Notes under the pieces: generated by a model
What the model was told of the DNA's origin: nothing
What the model saw: only the letters and a program-made list of their open reading frames with translations
The model's database searches: none
In this document: positions 1 to 8,215 of the stretch, one piece after another
Position numbering within the stretch: position 1 is the first letter of the stretch
How the letters are laid out: each line of letters begins with the position of its first letter
Translations under genes and position numbers: made by a program
DNA from: Stramenopiles sp. TOSAG23-3
Lineage: Eukaryota > Sar
Assembly: GCA_900128585.1 (NCBI GenBank)
Contig: LT642671.1
Span: 1-12,644 of the forward strand
Reading direction: 5' to 3'
DNA: 12,644 nt

Positions 1-1836
1 CCAGTTACTTCTGTGTCGTTTGCAAACCTCCCGGCACCGTCTCCGCAGGAAATCGATGGCTTCACTGTTCCCGATTTTGTTGTAGGTACTACCAAGGCCT
101 TGATTGTTGGTGTGGAGGCTGCCGTGTTCAACGAGCTGAAAGCAGATCGACGGCGTGGTACTGTGCTATCACAAGGGTTTGATGCCCCAGTGTCGGGCAT
201 TGCTGTCCATCCCGCCGCAACCCAAATGGCAATTGTGACATCTGTTGGCACCCTTGCACTGTGGGACTTTGTAGAGAAGCGACTACTGAACGTTCGCGTC
301 CTTGAAAACGTGGACAAGCGCATACCTGAAGTATTAGCTTTTGACCCATCTTGCACCTTTTTGGCGTGCGGTCAATCGGATGGGACTCTCACTTTGTTGG
401 ACTCGCAATCGTTTCAAGACTTGAAACGGTGTGAATTCAAAAATTCTCTTGGGAACATTTTGCACGTGAAATTTTCTGCAAATGGGACGTTGCTGGCAAC
501 CTCCGATGCTGATAGATGCGTTGCGTTGTACAAATACACCACCGATATTAATGTCCTAATTCAGGAAGGTTTAGGGGATGAAGACCCAGCTGAAATTGAA
601 GGCGTGACGGGGGGCTGGATTTACATTGGTAAATCCCGCAGTCATTCAAAAACTATAACAGGCTTAGAGTTCGGAACGTCTATTGACGGGCGAGATTTGC
701 TCATATCTATCGGCGAGGATAGAACCGTTGTAGAGTATGACCTCGACAACAGTAGTGTTGTGCAAGGTCTCCAGCAGCGTGGCAACACCGTTTCCACGGA
801 GCAGGTGGCGTACCCGTCGGCGTGCATGTGGCACCCCAAAGCACCAGGGGCCCGGGAAGATTTGTTCATTACTGCTAACTCAGAATTTAAATTTAAAGTG
901 TGGAATTCGTCGAACAAGACGTGCAGAAAGACCAGCTTGGGTCCTACTTACGGAGGCCCCATCACAAAACTAATTCGTCAGCCTTTAGTTGGCGGTGCGA
1001 CAGATGGCGTTGACGAGTTTGTGGCCTACTCCACTGCTTACAAAGTTGTTGGGCTCTGCAAAATTCCTTTTGACGGCAATCCCACCAGGGCTATGGGTCT
1101 TGTGGCACACCCATCCGAGGTAAAAGAAATTTCATTTTCTCACGATGGCCAATGGTTAGTAACATCCGGCGGAGAGGACATGACCGTTAATTTGTGGAAA
1201 GTGGACACAGGAATTATCGACCGCGCGGTGAAAGAAGGCGGTGTTGGCGTCGAGCCCTTCATTCCTCTGGTAGAAGGCGGGCGCGAGGGCGCGTTTTACC
1301 AAGATATGGTTGATTTTTATTATTATTCACAGATACGAGCGCAGGGAGAAAACGCGACGGAGAGTAGAACGACTGAGAATGGGATTCCACTCGAGGAAAT
1401 CCCGAATCTTATGCGAGCGCTGGGGTACTATCCATCGGAGAAAGAAATAGAAAATATGTGTAGTGAAGTTAAATATGCCACATTTCTTGAAGACGGTTTA
1501 ACGAAGGAAAACATTAGTTTTGACGAGTTCCTTGCGCTATACGTTAACCACCGACCAGTTTTTGGCGTCGGTAAAGCGCAAATCGAGAAAGCATTCATAG
1601 CGTTAGCAGCAAAATTAGGACGCAGAGGAAACTCCAACGGCGACAACCCTGCCGTGTCATGGAACTCGTTACAGGAATTAATTTTGACCGAGCAAGAAAA
1701 TATGACCAGCGAAGAGCTTGATAGTTGCTTGCAAAGTTTGCTTGGAGACGAAGCCATGGACATTGCAGGTAGCATGGGCCCCTCAAAATTTAGCGGAGAT
1801 GTATTGGGCTTTGAAGATTATGTCGAGGATGAGTAA
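1..1836 (+). CDS. CFAP251: CFAP251 (WDR66)-like cilium protein, C-terminal 611 residues
   Basis: The reading frame is open from base 1, so the start lies outside the window; the GTG at 13 is only an internal Val codon. In other eukaryotes CFAP251 (human WDR66) belongs to the calmodulin- and spoke-associated complex at the base of radial spoke 3 of the axoneme and is needed for normal flagellar beating. Numbering from base 1, WD40-type blades are visible at about 65-90, 112-134, 153-179, 217-248, 274-302, 321-355 and 374-401; the last is the most typical (FSHDGQWLVTSGGED then NLWKV). A helical EF-hand-like tail follows from about 433 (DFYYYSQIRAQG, LMRALGYYPSEKEIE, ISFDEFLALYVNHRP, MTSEELDSCLQSLLG), in the order typical of the CFAP251 C-terminus. 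No loop has the full set of acidic calcium ligands, so this tail probably does not bind calcium. It ends at a TAA after FEDYVEDE. The match of the tail to this family makes the call secure; the missing N-terminus cannot be judged. Confidence 0.9.
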   Translation, partial: PVTSVSFANLPAPSPQEIDGFTVPDFVVGTTKALIVGVEAAVFNELKADRRRGTVLSQGFDAPVSGIAVHPAATQMAIVTSVGTLALWDFVEKRLLNVRVLENVDKRIPEVLAFDPSCTFLACGQSDGTLTLLDSQSFQDLKRCEFKNSLGNILHVKFSANGTLLATSDADRCVALYKYTTDINVLIQEGLGDEDPAEIEGVTGGWIYIGKSRSHSKTITGLEFGTSIDGRDLLISIGEDRTVVEYDLDNSSVVQGLQQRGNTVSTEQVAYPSACMWHPKAPGAREDLFITANSEFKFKVWNSSNKTCRKTSLGPTYGGPITKLIRQPLVGGATDGVDEFVAYSTAYKVVGLCKIPFDGNPTRAMGLVAHPSEVKEISFSHDGQWLVTSGGEDMTVNLWKVDTGIIDRAVKEGGVGVEPFIPLVEGGREGAFYQDMVDFYYYSQIRAQGENATESRTTENGIPLEEIPNLMRALGYYPSEKEIENMCSEVKYATFLEDGLTKENISFDEFLALYVNHRPVFGVGKAQIEKAFIALAAKLGRRGNSNGDNPAVSWNSLQELILTEQENMTSEELDSCLQSLLGDEAMDIAGSMGPSKFSGDVLGFEDYVEDE

Positions 1837-2213
1837 GTTTGAGCAAGCTAGAGAGGAGAGCAAGGTCGAGTTGGTGGATGATTGCAAGGATCTAAAGACG
1901 ACAATTTATATTATATATAACAGTTTATACTTTTTTTAGAACAAAAAAAAGAGATAAAATACAGGGATGAATAATTAGACACAGCATCTTAACAAAATAC
2001 CATTTAAGTATGGAAAAATCGTATTGTAAATCCATTACATACATTCATCACCACCACCCGTCGTCGTCTCCTGTTGCTAAAATTTCACAACAACAACAAC
2101 TACGAACAACAGTAATCATCATCATCAAACAACGATGATGAAAATAATTTTTTTTATTATTATTTTATTATTAATAATAATTTGTCTAGTAGTAGTACGT
2201 ACATTATTACTGT

Positions 2214-2227
2214 TACCGGTACCGGTA
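2214..2227. promoter_or_regulatory. 14-bp perfect palindrome centred on GGTACC
   Basis: TACCGGTACCGGTA reads the same on both strands and stands out from its AT-rich surroundings. It lies about 297 bp upstream of the ATG of the acidic secreted-protein gene. Related GGTACC sites lie upstream of the TM2 gene and the LAMP-like gene. A dimeric-factor binding site is an inference; chance remains possible. Confidence 0.3.
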
Positions 2228-2265
2228 GTAGTCGTTCTCTCTATAATATATTTTTTTTATTATTA

Positions 2266-2275
<10 letters not shown>

Positions 2276-2296
<21 letters not shown>
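2276..2296. repeat. (ATT)7 microsatellite
   Basis: Seven perfect ATT units follow interrupted poly-T and ATT tracts that begin near 2251. It is a typical low-complexity spacer repeat with no evident function. Confidence 0.85.
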
Positions 2297-2297
<1 letters not shown>

Positions 2298-2517
2298 CAC
2301 CCTTGGTATTTTATTAAAATTATTGCGGCGGCGGGCGTGTTGATTTTGTGTGTGGGTGTGTGTGCCCGGAAGATGAAACGGTTCATTTAAATCAAGCACC
2401 ACCCCCCCGGAGTAAACGAAAGAAAACCATCGCAACTTTGCATTGTTCATATACGGGAGTATTCAGTTTGAATTAGAAACCCAAGACTTTAAAGAAGAAG
2501 TGAACTTTTAACATAAT

Positions 2518-3348
2518 ATGCGTTCTGCGTTTAGCCCGACTCTGCTCGTCACTCTATCTGTGGTGTCGCTATTGTTCGTTTTTGTAACTTCTCAAACTCC
2601 TGAAGGTGCAGATCTTACAGGTGCGGACATTGCCCAAATTGAAAATGGCATTGCCCAGGACGAAAAAAAATTCAAAAATGCTGTCGAACATTTTGCAGAA
2701 GAAGTAGGGAAAAACCTTCCAGATACAGATTTGGGATCTATCTCCGAGGAAGAATATGAACAGCGGAAAACTGCCATGCTGAAAAGCATTGAAAGTGGAG
2801 ATCAAAACGATCCGTATGTAATAGAGATGATGAAAATGATCCAAGAGACGGACGATATTCGCGAAAACTTGCTGGACGAAACGATGACAGCCAAGGGTCT
2901 TTTCAAGGATTTAGCTGATGTACTAGCGTCGGTTGAAAGCGAGGATGGCGACACTTATGATGATATTCTTTCTGCACAAGTTGAGGAAATATTGCGTGAC
3001 GGCGATGACATGGACGATTTGGCGTCTGTGATCAAGGCGGCAGAATCAGCATTTGGTACAAATCTAGCGCTGCAAGATGATATGGAAGCCCTTGGCATTG
3101 ATATTTCTCAAGCTGTTCGGAATGATAATTCTGCTGTCGCAGACATGACAGAAGACTTGGACACAGAATTAGAGCAGAAAAAACAAAATGCAACATTGAC
3201 TGCCACTGAACTTATGAAACAGGTCCAGGAGTTGATGAATGAGTTCACCGACGATGAAAGCGGAACTGCCGATAAATTGCGCGATGCCCTGATGGCCAAC
3301 TTCGATAAAGTCGGAATGCTTGCGCAAGAAGGGGAGGAAGATGACTGA
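2518..3348 (+). CDS. Acidic, cysteine-free protein with signal peptide, unknown function
   Basis: 276 residues, family not recognised. The N-terminus is a clear signal peptide: short basic start (MRSAFSP), a hydrophobic core (residues 8-24), and probable cleavage after VTS at about residue 25. The mature part (about 251 residues) has roughly 66 Asp/Glu against 20 Lys/Arg and no cysteine, and looks mostly helical with repeated amphipathic segments such as DILSAQVEEILRDGDDMDDL. One N-glycosylation sequon is present (N224-A-T). There is no second membrane segment and no KDEL-type retention signal; it ends EGEEDD. The ATG has A at -3 and heads the signal peptide, so the start is well supported. 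It converges with the TM2 gene, 299 bp away. A secreted or luminal cation-binding role would suit the charge, but that is inference from composition alone. Existence as a gene is likely; the function is open. Confidence 0.8.
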   Translation: MRSAFSPTLLVTLSVVSLLFVFVTSQTPEGADLTGADIAQIENGIAQDEKKFKNAVEHFAEEVGKNLPDTDLGSISEEEYEQRKTAMLKSIESGDQNDPYVIEMMKMIQETDDIRENLLDETMTAKGLFKDLADVLASVESEDGDTYDDILSAQVEEILRDGDDMDDLASVIKAAESAFGTNLALQDDMEALGIDISQAVRNDNSAVADMTEDLDTELEQKKQNATLTATELMKQVQELMNEFTDDESGTADKLRDALMANFDKVGMLAQEGEEDD

Positions 3349-3485
3349 GCTGTGGAGTCCGGGGAGGTATGCCATTTGATTTAACGCCCCCTGCTTTACC
3401 ACTGAAACCGCGTAGAGAGAACTTACCCTTACTCTCTTTACTTCAACCAAATATAATTTGCTGGGTCTCTACCTATAAAACAACA

Positions 3486-3499
3486 TTTTTTATAAAAAA
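3486..3499. repeat. 14-bp T6-AT-A6 palindrome
   Basis: A perfect self-complementary T-run/A-run lies about 140 bp past the stop of the acidic-protein gene and abuts the direct repeat that follows. It may take part in 3'-end formation between the two convergent genes, but such AT runs are common in this window. Confidence 0.4.
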
Positions 3500-3600
3500 C
3501 CAAATTATATAGTATTAAATCTAGGCGTGTTATTTAGAAAAAACCAAATTATATAGTATGTTTTAAGACTCTCATTTTAAATCAAGGCGTGTTATTTAGA
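3494..3600. repeat. Imperfect tandem duplication in a convergent spacer
   Basis: Two blocks occur twice in the same order. CCAAATTATATAGTAT, preceded by six A, is at 3500-3515 and 3544-3559 (spacing 44). AGGCGTGTTATTTAGA is at 3523-3538 and 3585-3600 (spacing 62), and a 24-bp context around it matches with one mismatch (3515-3538 against 3577-3600). The second copy carries about 18 extra bases between the blocks, near 3560-3576. A degenerate third piece (AACCAAATATAATTT) is at 3445-3459. The unit lies between the stops of two convergent genes. Confidence 0.85.
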
Positions 3601-3647
3601 TATTTATCTGAACATATATGACTAAATTTCCAAATTCGTCCTCTTTC

Positions 3648-4205
3648 TTATTTAGGATCTCCCAGGGATAGATCGTCCCACAGAGTCATACCATTGGCGT
3701 CTTCGACCGTATCTGTCAGAATTAATATCCAATCGATAATCCACCAGAGCCCCATACCACCGAAAGTAAATAATTTGAAAATCCCAAGGCAAACGTAACC
3801 ACTATTTGCACACCCCCGGGAGAGGTAGAACCAGTCGGCCCCAAAGAACCCCAGAAATATGGAGAGAAAGAAAGCCGTTTTTTTGCTCAATGCTCTGTAT
3901 TCACAGGGCTGTTTTACATTTTTTTTCGAGCCTGTTTGTTCCATTGCGTGCATGTATGGTTCTAAGCACTGGCACGTGCCTTTTGCACTTTTCTCATTAT
4001 CTGCTGTGCAAGTTCCTTGGCCACAGACGTACTTTTCCGCGTCTTTGTTGTTTCCGCCCTCCGAAGGTACTTTGCATTCAATTTTGTCAACATTTTTTAG
4101 AGGAAGCTTTTCGATGAGATGATACGGTTTATACGGGGCACCATCCACACATTGCACACTTGCAAGAAGAGCCAACGAGCAGAAAAAGCCAAACAATGAT
4201 TTCAT
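3648..4205 (-). CDS. TM2-domain membrane protein with six-cysteine ectodomain
   Basis: 185 residues. A signal peptide (about 1-22, hydrophobic FGFFCSLALLASV) is followed by a luminal or extracellular segment with six cysteines (C44, C61, C66, C78, C80, C101), whose CGQGTC and CQC spacing is EGF-like. The TM2 domain follows: helix 1 at about 110-129 (LGFFGADWFYL), a short turn, then helix 2 at about 136-165 with KLFTFGGMGLWWIIDWILI. This Gly-rich pattern is diagnostic of the TM2 family, which includes animal TM2D1-3 proteins, though the usual DRF triplet reads DWF here. The C-terminal tail is short and acidic. The ATG has A at -3 and directly heads the signal peptide. TM2 proteins are membrane proteins of poorly understood function; a role in endomembranes is inference. 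It converges with the acidic-protein gene and lies head to tail with the cullin gene. Confidence 0.87.
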   Translation of the reverse strand: MKSLFGFFCSLALLASVQCVDGAPYKPYHLIEKLPLKNVDKIECKVPSEGGNNKDAEKYVCGQGTCTADNEKSAKGTCQCLEPYMHAMEQTGSKKNVKQPCEYRALSKKTAFFLSIFLGFFGADWFYLSRGCANSGYVCLGIFKLFTFGGMGLWWIIDWILILTDTVEDANGMTLWDDLSLGDPK

Positions 4206-5100
4206 CTTACTGTTCTAACGTTGCTAGTATCAATGTGGCAGCGTAGAATCCAACTTCTTCACTTGATTGTTCCTATATTCTTGAAGATTGACTTGTTAAA
4301 ATAATTCACCAACGGTGTAAATGGCTTTGAAGTTCGAACTAACTATGTAGGCATGACTTTTCTCTCTCTTATTCATTAAAAACAAATATAATAAATTAAT
4401 AATCTCGCACGATTGATGCCATGTAGGTATGTTGTTGTGAGAAAGATGGCATCTGGCATCATCGATCATTCATTCATTCATCATCAAAACATAATAAAAT
4501 ATATGACGAGAAGCTGTGTTGTTGTGTTATTTACGTCGTAAATATTTTAATTAGAACTATTTATCATCTAGATAGTATCATATGTACGGTACCGATATAC
4601 TACATGAATACAGTATCAAAGTAACGAAACATTTTTTGGATCTTTTGGTGGAAATCCTTTCTTTTCCCTCTTTCCTAATATTTTATTAATAATTTAAGGC
4701 AATTGTTTCCTTCTTTCTTCCATATTTCTTTTTTTTGATATAACCATTCACTTATCATTTGACCAATTAAATAATGAATGGAAAACGTTGAAATAATACG
4801 GCTTTCCATCCAATTTGATATTATTCTCAGAGAAGAGGCCAGCTATCTCTCTTATTACAAACCGAAATAATTCAAAATAATTGAGCTGATGGGTGGGTGA
4901 TGCTGTACTGATGTTGAAATTGTATTACAACGACATAACAGCTGCGCTTGAGTATATCACAATACTGTCTAGGTGGTTAAAACAATATAATAAAAGGGTA
5001 AAAATTATTTTCTCACACGACATCATTAATTATAATTTATGGTCCACATATTTTCCAAATGTATTTCATCAATGTAAACGTTCACTTATTGACCATGGGA
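4206..5100. other. Intergenic spacer between CUL3 3' end and TM2 gene start
   Basis: Both flanking genes are on the minus strand, so this 895-bp stretch holds the cullin 3' flank (right side) and the TM2 promoter (left side). It is AT-rich, with a short CATT run near 4467-4480, an inverted pair GATGCCAT/ATGGCATC (4415-4422 and 4446-4453) and a GGTACC palindrome at 4587-4594. No tRNA, other RNA gene or convincing small ORF is visible. Confidence 0.6.
4587..4594. promoter_or_regulatory. CGGTACCG palindrome upstream of TM2 gene
   Basis: This GC-rich 8-bp palindrome sits in AT-rich sequence about 385 bp upstream of the TM2 ATG. It shares its core with the 14-bp palindrome at 2214-2227. Regulatory function is not shown. 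Confidence 0.25.
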
Positions 5101-7353
5101 TCAAGCCAAGTAGTTGTACATTTTTCTATCGTCCCGGTGTCTTTCCAAGTATTCCCGCTCAATCAAGCTTTCAATCCTTTTCTTGATAACGTGTGGTGAC
5201 GGGGAGCATTTGTTCGCCAGTTGTTTGGACACTTCTGCGACCAGGGTATTGTGGTCCAGGGTTTTCCTAGTTTTCATGACGCGAACTATTGCCGCCTCTA
5301 TGGCATGCCTGCGGTCTTGCTGGACTGCCTTCGGGATCGCGTGACCTCGTCCTCCTGAGGAGCTACTACTGCTGGATTTTGAGATGGTGACGAGGGGAAT
5401 CCTGACACGGAACAACTTGCTCTTAAAATCTGGGTTCAGCCTGAAAACGTCCGTGGACTTGATGCCTTTGCCGTCCGGTACCTTGCGTAGAATCCGGAAT
5501 TTTGGCATGACGAGAGAAATTAGGTGCCGCTTCAAATCGTCCTTGGGAATCTTGGTAGTGTTCATAATGTCTTCGAACGTATACTCCAAACCATTGTTGT
5601 ACAAATCCAAGACACACATTTGGTACGTGCTCACGTTCAACTCGTGCTTCTTCTTAAAGCAAAGCGCCTTCACGTCTACGGTACCCATGTTACACTGCCA
5701 CGCCAATTTGCGCCCGGAATGATTTTCTAAATAAAACTCTTTGAACCGATCCGCCAACAACTGCATCCCTTTTGGAAAAACGCACTGGGGCACGGGCGGT
5801 GTCGGCCAAAAACCAGATGTCAGCACCTTTACATCCAGGTCAACATAATCCTTGCCTTCCCCCCCCCTGGCCGAGTATTTCGATTTTAGGAACGTTGACA
5901 GGATGTCTTGGGAAATGTGTACATCCTTAAACATTCCTTCCATACGCTGCGTAAACTGGTAACCGCACTCTTTCTTCAGCTTGCTAATCATACTACGCTC
6001 AGCGTCCTCGCTAACGCTCCGCCCACTTAACATTCGCTTTGACAAATGCTGTTTGTAAAAATTTTCGAAGACATCTTTGTCTTGAAGGTACCGGAAGATA
6101 ACAACCACCTTGTCTAATTGATCCTCGACATCACTCTCGCTCATGCCTTTTACCTTCTTCTTTAACAAGTGGTCGACGTACATGCTCAAGTACTGAGCGC
6201 ATCGGCTATCCTCGTTTATGAAGCGTTCGAACGCCTCCTTGAGGGTTCGTTCGAACACTTTGTCCATTTCAAACGACGCGAATACTATCTTTTCAAACTT
6301 ATCCCTCATTTTTAGCACGGCATCGACAAAACCGACAGGGTCCTTCGTCTTCTCTTCATCTTTCACCAACCGCTGACCTTTTGCATACGCGTATTCAGAC
6401 AAGGCGCCCTGGATATACTTCAAGGTGTTGACGCTTTGGTTTCGCTGATCAACGCCTTTGAACAAAGAGTACATGCGCTTCAAGTCATCCAGCTTTTCGT
6501 CCTTGAACATTGCGATGCATCCACTATTTTCCATATCTACCAACACCTTGGCCTTGTCAGAAATAAGTTCTTTTTGAACAATACTAATCAATTTCGACTC
6601 CGTCGACGAATCGAGGTAACGCGCAAGGCGTTCTTCTTCCTCTTTCAACCGCTGCTCTGCCTTCATTAGGTAATCCGGGCAAGTGTTTTTCACAATGTAG
6701 TCTTGCGATTCCGAGAGATAGAACTGCGCCGTTGCTTGCAGAAAGTGCTTTTCGAAATCTTGCTGGTATACTTCGCGCGTATGGGCGTTAAAATTAACCC
6801 CTAGGGCCACGAGCATGGCCAAAATGTTCTTAATAAGGCTATGGTCGATCACTTCTCCCGCACGCTCCCTCTCAACCTTGTGCAAAAGTAACTCTAGCAG
6901 TCTATCTTTCACTTGCGGGTGTCTTGCGATTTCAGACAAAAATATTTTCAGGCCCAGGTTGTAAACGTGGTCCTTCTTCTGCTGCTTTACATACGTCCGG
7001 TCCATGTACATCAAAATATCGTGAATCATGACCATGGTGTTCGTGTGCTTGTCCCACGCCTGGTTCAACGTTTGTAGGAGGTTATCATCGCTACTCTGGG
7101 CGACAGTTTCTCCTACGGAACGTAGGTGCAACTTTACTTGCTCCGAGACCCCGCGGTACAACATATCCCCGTGTTTTTGCAGCACAAGGTTGTACGCATT
7201 TCTATACAGCTCCTCAAAACTCAAGGCACTGGCCCTCTCTTTGTGGATCTCCTTAATGGCACTCCTAAGTGCCCTCCAGATGCTTTCGGCTTTCTGGGCG
7301 TCCCACTGAGCCTTCGGCCGAAAAGGTTTGATCGACTTCTTTTTCGAGCTCAT
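5101..7353 (-). CDS. CUL3: Cullin-3, scaffold of BTB-type E3 ubiquitin ligases
   Basis: 750 residues, close to the usual CUL3 length (human 768), in one uninterrupted frame. Cullin-3 holds a BTB-domain substrate adaptor at its N-terminus and the RING protein RBX1 at its C-terminus to ubiquitinate target proteins. The N-terminal helix LSFEELYRNAY (45-55) and the YMDRTYV helix (116-122) correspond to the BTB-binding face of CUL3 and set it apart from CUL1/2/4. The cullin homology signature YLQDKDVFENFYKQHLSKR lies at 422-440. The winged-helix end carries the neddylation site in IVRVMKTRK, with the acceptor at K694, 56 residues from the C-terminus as in human CUL3. It ends ERHRDDRKMYNYLA, the classic cullin tail. 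Odd points: a seven-serine run at about 660-666 between the cullin body and the neddylation domain, and a run of eight G coding ARGGEG near 5858-5866. The ATG has A at -3. Family call is very secure; CUL3 subtype is strong. Confidence 0.95.
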   Translation of the reverse strand: MSSKKKSIKPFRPKAQWDAQKAESIWRALRSAIKEIHKERASALSFEELYRNAYNLVLQKHGDMLYRGVSEQVKLHLRSVGETVAQSSDDNLLQTLNQAWDKHTNTMVMIHDILMYMDRTYVKQQKKDHVYNLGLKIFLSEIARHPQVKDRLLELLLHKVERERAGEVIDHSLIKNILAMLVALGVNFNAHTREVYQQDFEKHFLQATAQFYLSESQDYIVKNTCPDYLMKAEQRLKEEEERLARYLDSSTESKLISIVQKELISDKAKVLVDMENSGCIAMFKDEKLDDLKRMYSLFKGVDQRNQSVNTLKYIQGALSEYAYAKGQRLVKDEEKTKDPVGFVDAVLKMRDKFEKIVFASFEMDKVFERTLKEAFERFINEDSRCAQYLSMYVDHLLKKKVKGMSESDVEDQLDKVVVIFRYLQDKDVFENFYKQHLSKRMLSGRSVSEDAERSMISKLKKECGYQFTQRMEGMFKDVHISQDILSTFLKSKYSARGGEGKDYVDLDVKVLTSGFWPTPPVPQCVFPKGMQLLADRFKEFYLENHSGRKLAWQCNMGTVDVKALCFKKKHELNVSTYQMCVLDLYNNGLEYTFEDIMNTTKIPKDDLKRHLISLVMPKFRILRKVPDGKGIKSTDVFRLNPDFKSKLFRVRIPLVTISKSSSSSSSGGRGHAIPKAVQQDRRHAIEAAIVRVMKTRKTLDHNTLVAEVSKQLANKCSPSPHVIKKRIESLIEREYLERHRDDRKMYNYLA

Positions 7354-7610
7354 GGTTGAGCAAACGCAAAAACAGGGTTTTCCTTCAATATACGTTTCAC
7401 GGTGCCTGGTGTTCCAGAAAAATTACACCCAATGGATCACGTAAACTATTGAGGACGTTTATCCGTTTCTTTCCCAAAGAAAGTTTTGCTTGCAATTTGC
7501 AATTGGATGTCTATGGACTAAACACACAAGAAGTAATGATCCTGTAAAGCTGAAGGGCAGAATAACTACTAAATGAAATGCAAATGATTGTGTGTATTGT
7601 TGTTCTATTG

Positions 7611-7630
7611 TAATAATAATAATAATAATA
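7611..7630. repeat. (TAA)6 microsatellite flanked by inverted arms
   Basis: A perfect TAA run lies inside complementary 7-bp arms (TATTGTA at 7606-7612 and TACAATA at 7629-7635) that could close a hairpin. It is probably a neutral low-complexity repeat. Confidence 0.75.
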
Positions 7631-7739
7631 CAATATATAATTATTATTAATTAGCATATTAATAGTAGTGGAAGAAAAGAAGAAGAGATTTATTAGATTT
7701 TTGTGATTTTGAATGAGTGTAATTTAAATAGTAAGGTAT

Positions 7740-7769
7740 TATTGAAATAAAAAATATTATATTTCAATA
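7740..7769. repeat. 10-bp perfect inverted repeat, 10-bp spacer
   Basis: TATTGAAATA (7740-7749) and TATTTCAATA (7760-7769) are exact reverse complements. The site lies in the divergent promoter region, about 390 bp upstream of the cullin ATG. It could be an operator-like site or a chance AT-rich hairpin. Confidence 0.5.
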
Positions 7770-8162
7770 GTACAAATACTATTATTGTTATTTATTATTT
7801 CAAACCATTTTATATAACCCTTAATTAAACATCTATAAGAAAAACGATTTTGAGCTTTGGAATTCTCAGAAAAAGAAAAGAAAACATCATTAAGAAACAG
7901 TGCTGTGAACCAACATACACACACACACAAAAACACCAACGTATCACTTCAGATGAAATAAAACTTGGAATACCTGGTAGTAATGTACATTAACCTGTAC
8001 CTATCGAAATCTGATGATGGAAGAAAACGAGAATAAAATAATATTAAATGTCATTGGAATAGCAGCTTTCAAGAGAAGACGACAACAAAATTAAAAAAGA
8101 AAAAAAACGGTATTGTACATTAATGTCATTATAACTATAGTGAGATAGGAGTCTACCGATCC

Positions 8163-8183
8163 AAGAAGAAGAAGAAGAAGAAG
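8163..8183. repeat. (AAG)7 microsatellite
   Basis: Seven perfect AAG units are followed by an A-run, about 270 bp upstream of the LAMP-like gene start. It is a purine-only tract with no demonstrated function. Confidence 0.85.
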
Positions 8184-8201
8184 AAAAAATAAAACACTAC
8201 G

Positions 8202-8215
8202 TACCGGAAGGTACC
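8202..8215. promoter_or_regulatory. TACCGGAAGGTACC site upstream of LAMP-like gene
   Basis: It combines a TACCGG half like that of the 2214-2227 palindrome with a full GGTACC (8210-8215). It is about 241 bp upstream of the ATG at 8454. It is proposed only because similar sites precede two other secretory-protein genes here. Confidence 0.25.

Larger units (their letters stand above)
1837..2517. other. Intergenic spacer, low complexity
   Basis: This 681-bp spacer holds the 3' flank of the CFAP251 gene and the upstream region of the acidic secreted-protein gene. It contains CAC, CAA, CAT and ATT trinucleotide runs, a small hairpin (8-bp arms 2119-2126 and 2134-2141), a TG-rich stretch near 2345-2363 and a short C-run near 2400. 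An open frame at 2135-2317 is an artefact of the ATT/TTT runs. I see no RNA gene and no clear canonical polyadenylation signal. Confidence 0.6.

Noticed and set aside
13-15. GTG at 13 as the start of the CFAP251 protein
   Set aside because: The frame is open to base 1 and the known protein has more WD repeats upstream, so this is an internal Val codon of a gene cut by the window edge.
2135-2317. 60-codon open frame coding long Ile, Leu, Phe, Tyr and Val runs
   Set aside because: It is produced by ATT, TTT and GTA low-complexity repeats and shows no protein-like composition.
4321-4345. B-box-like AGTTCGAACTA suggesting a tRNA gene
   Set aside because: No A-box at the right distance and no cloverleaf can be drawn around it.
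4893-5186. 97-codon plus-strand frame in the spacer left of the cullin stop
   Set aside because: It begins at a non-ATG codon, is AT-rich, overlaps the cullin coding end in antisense and resembles nothing known.
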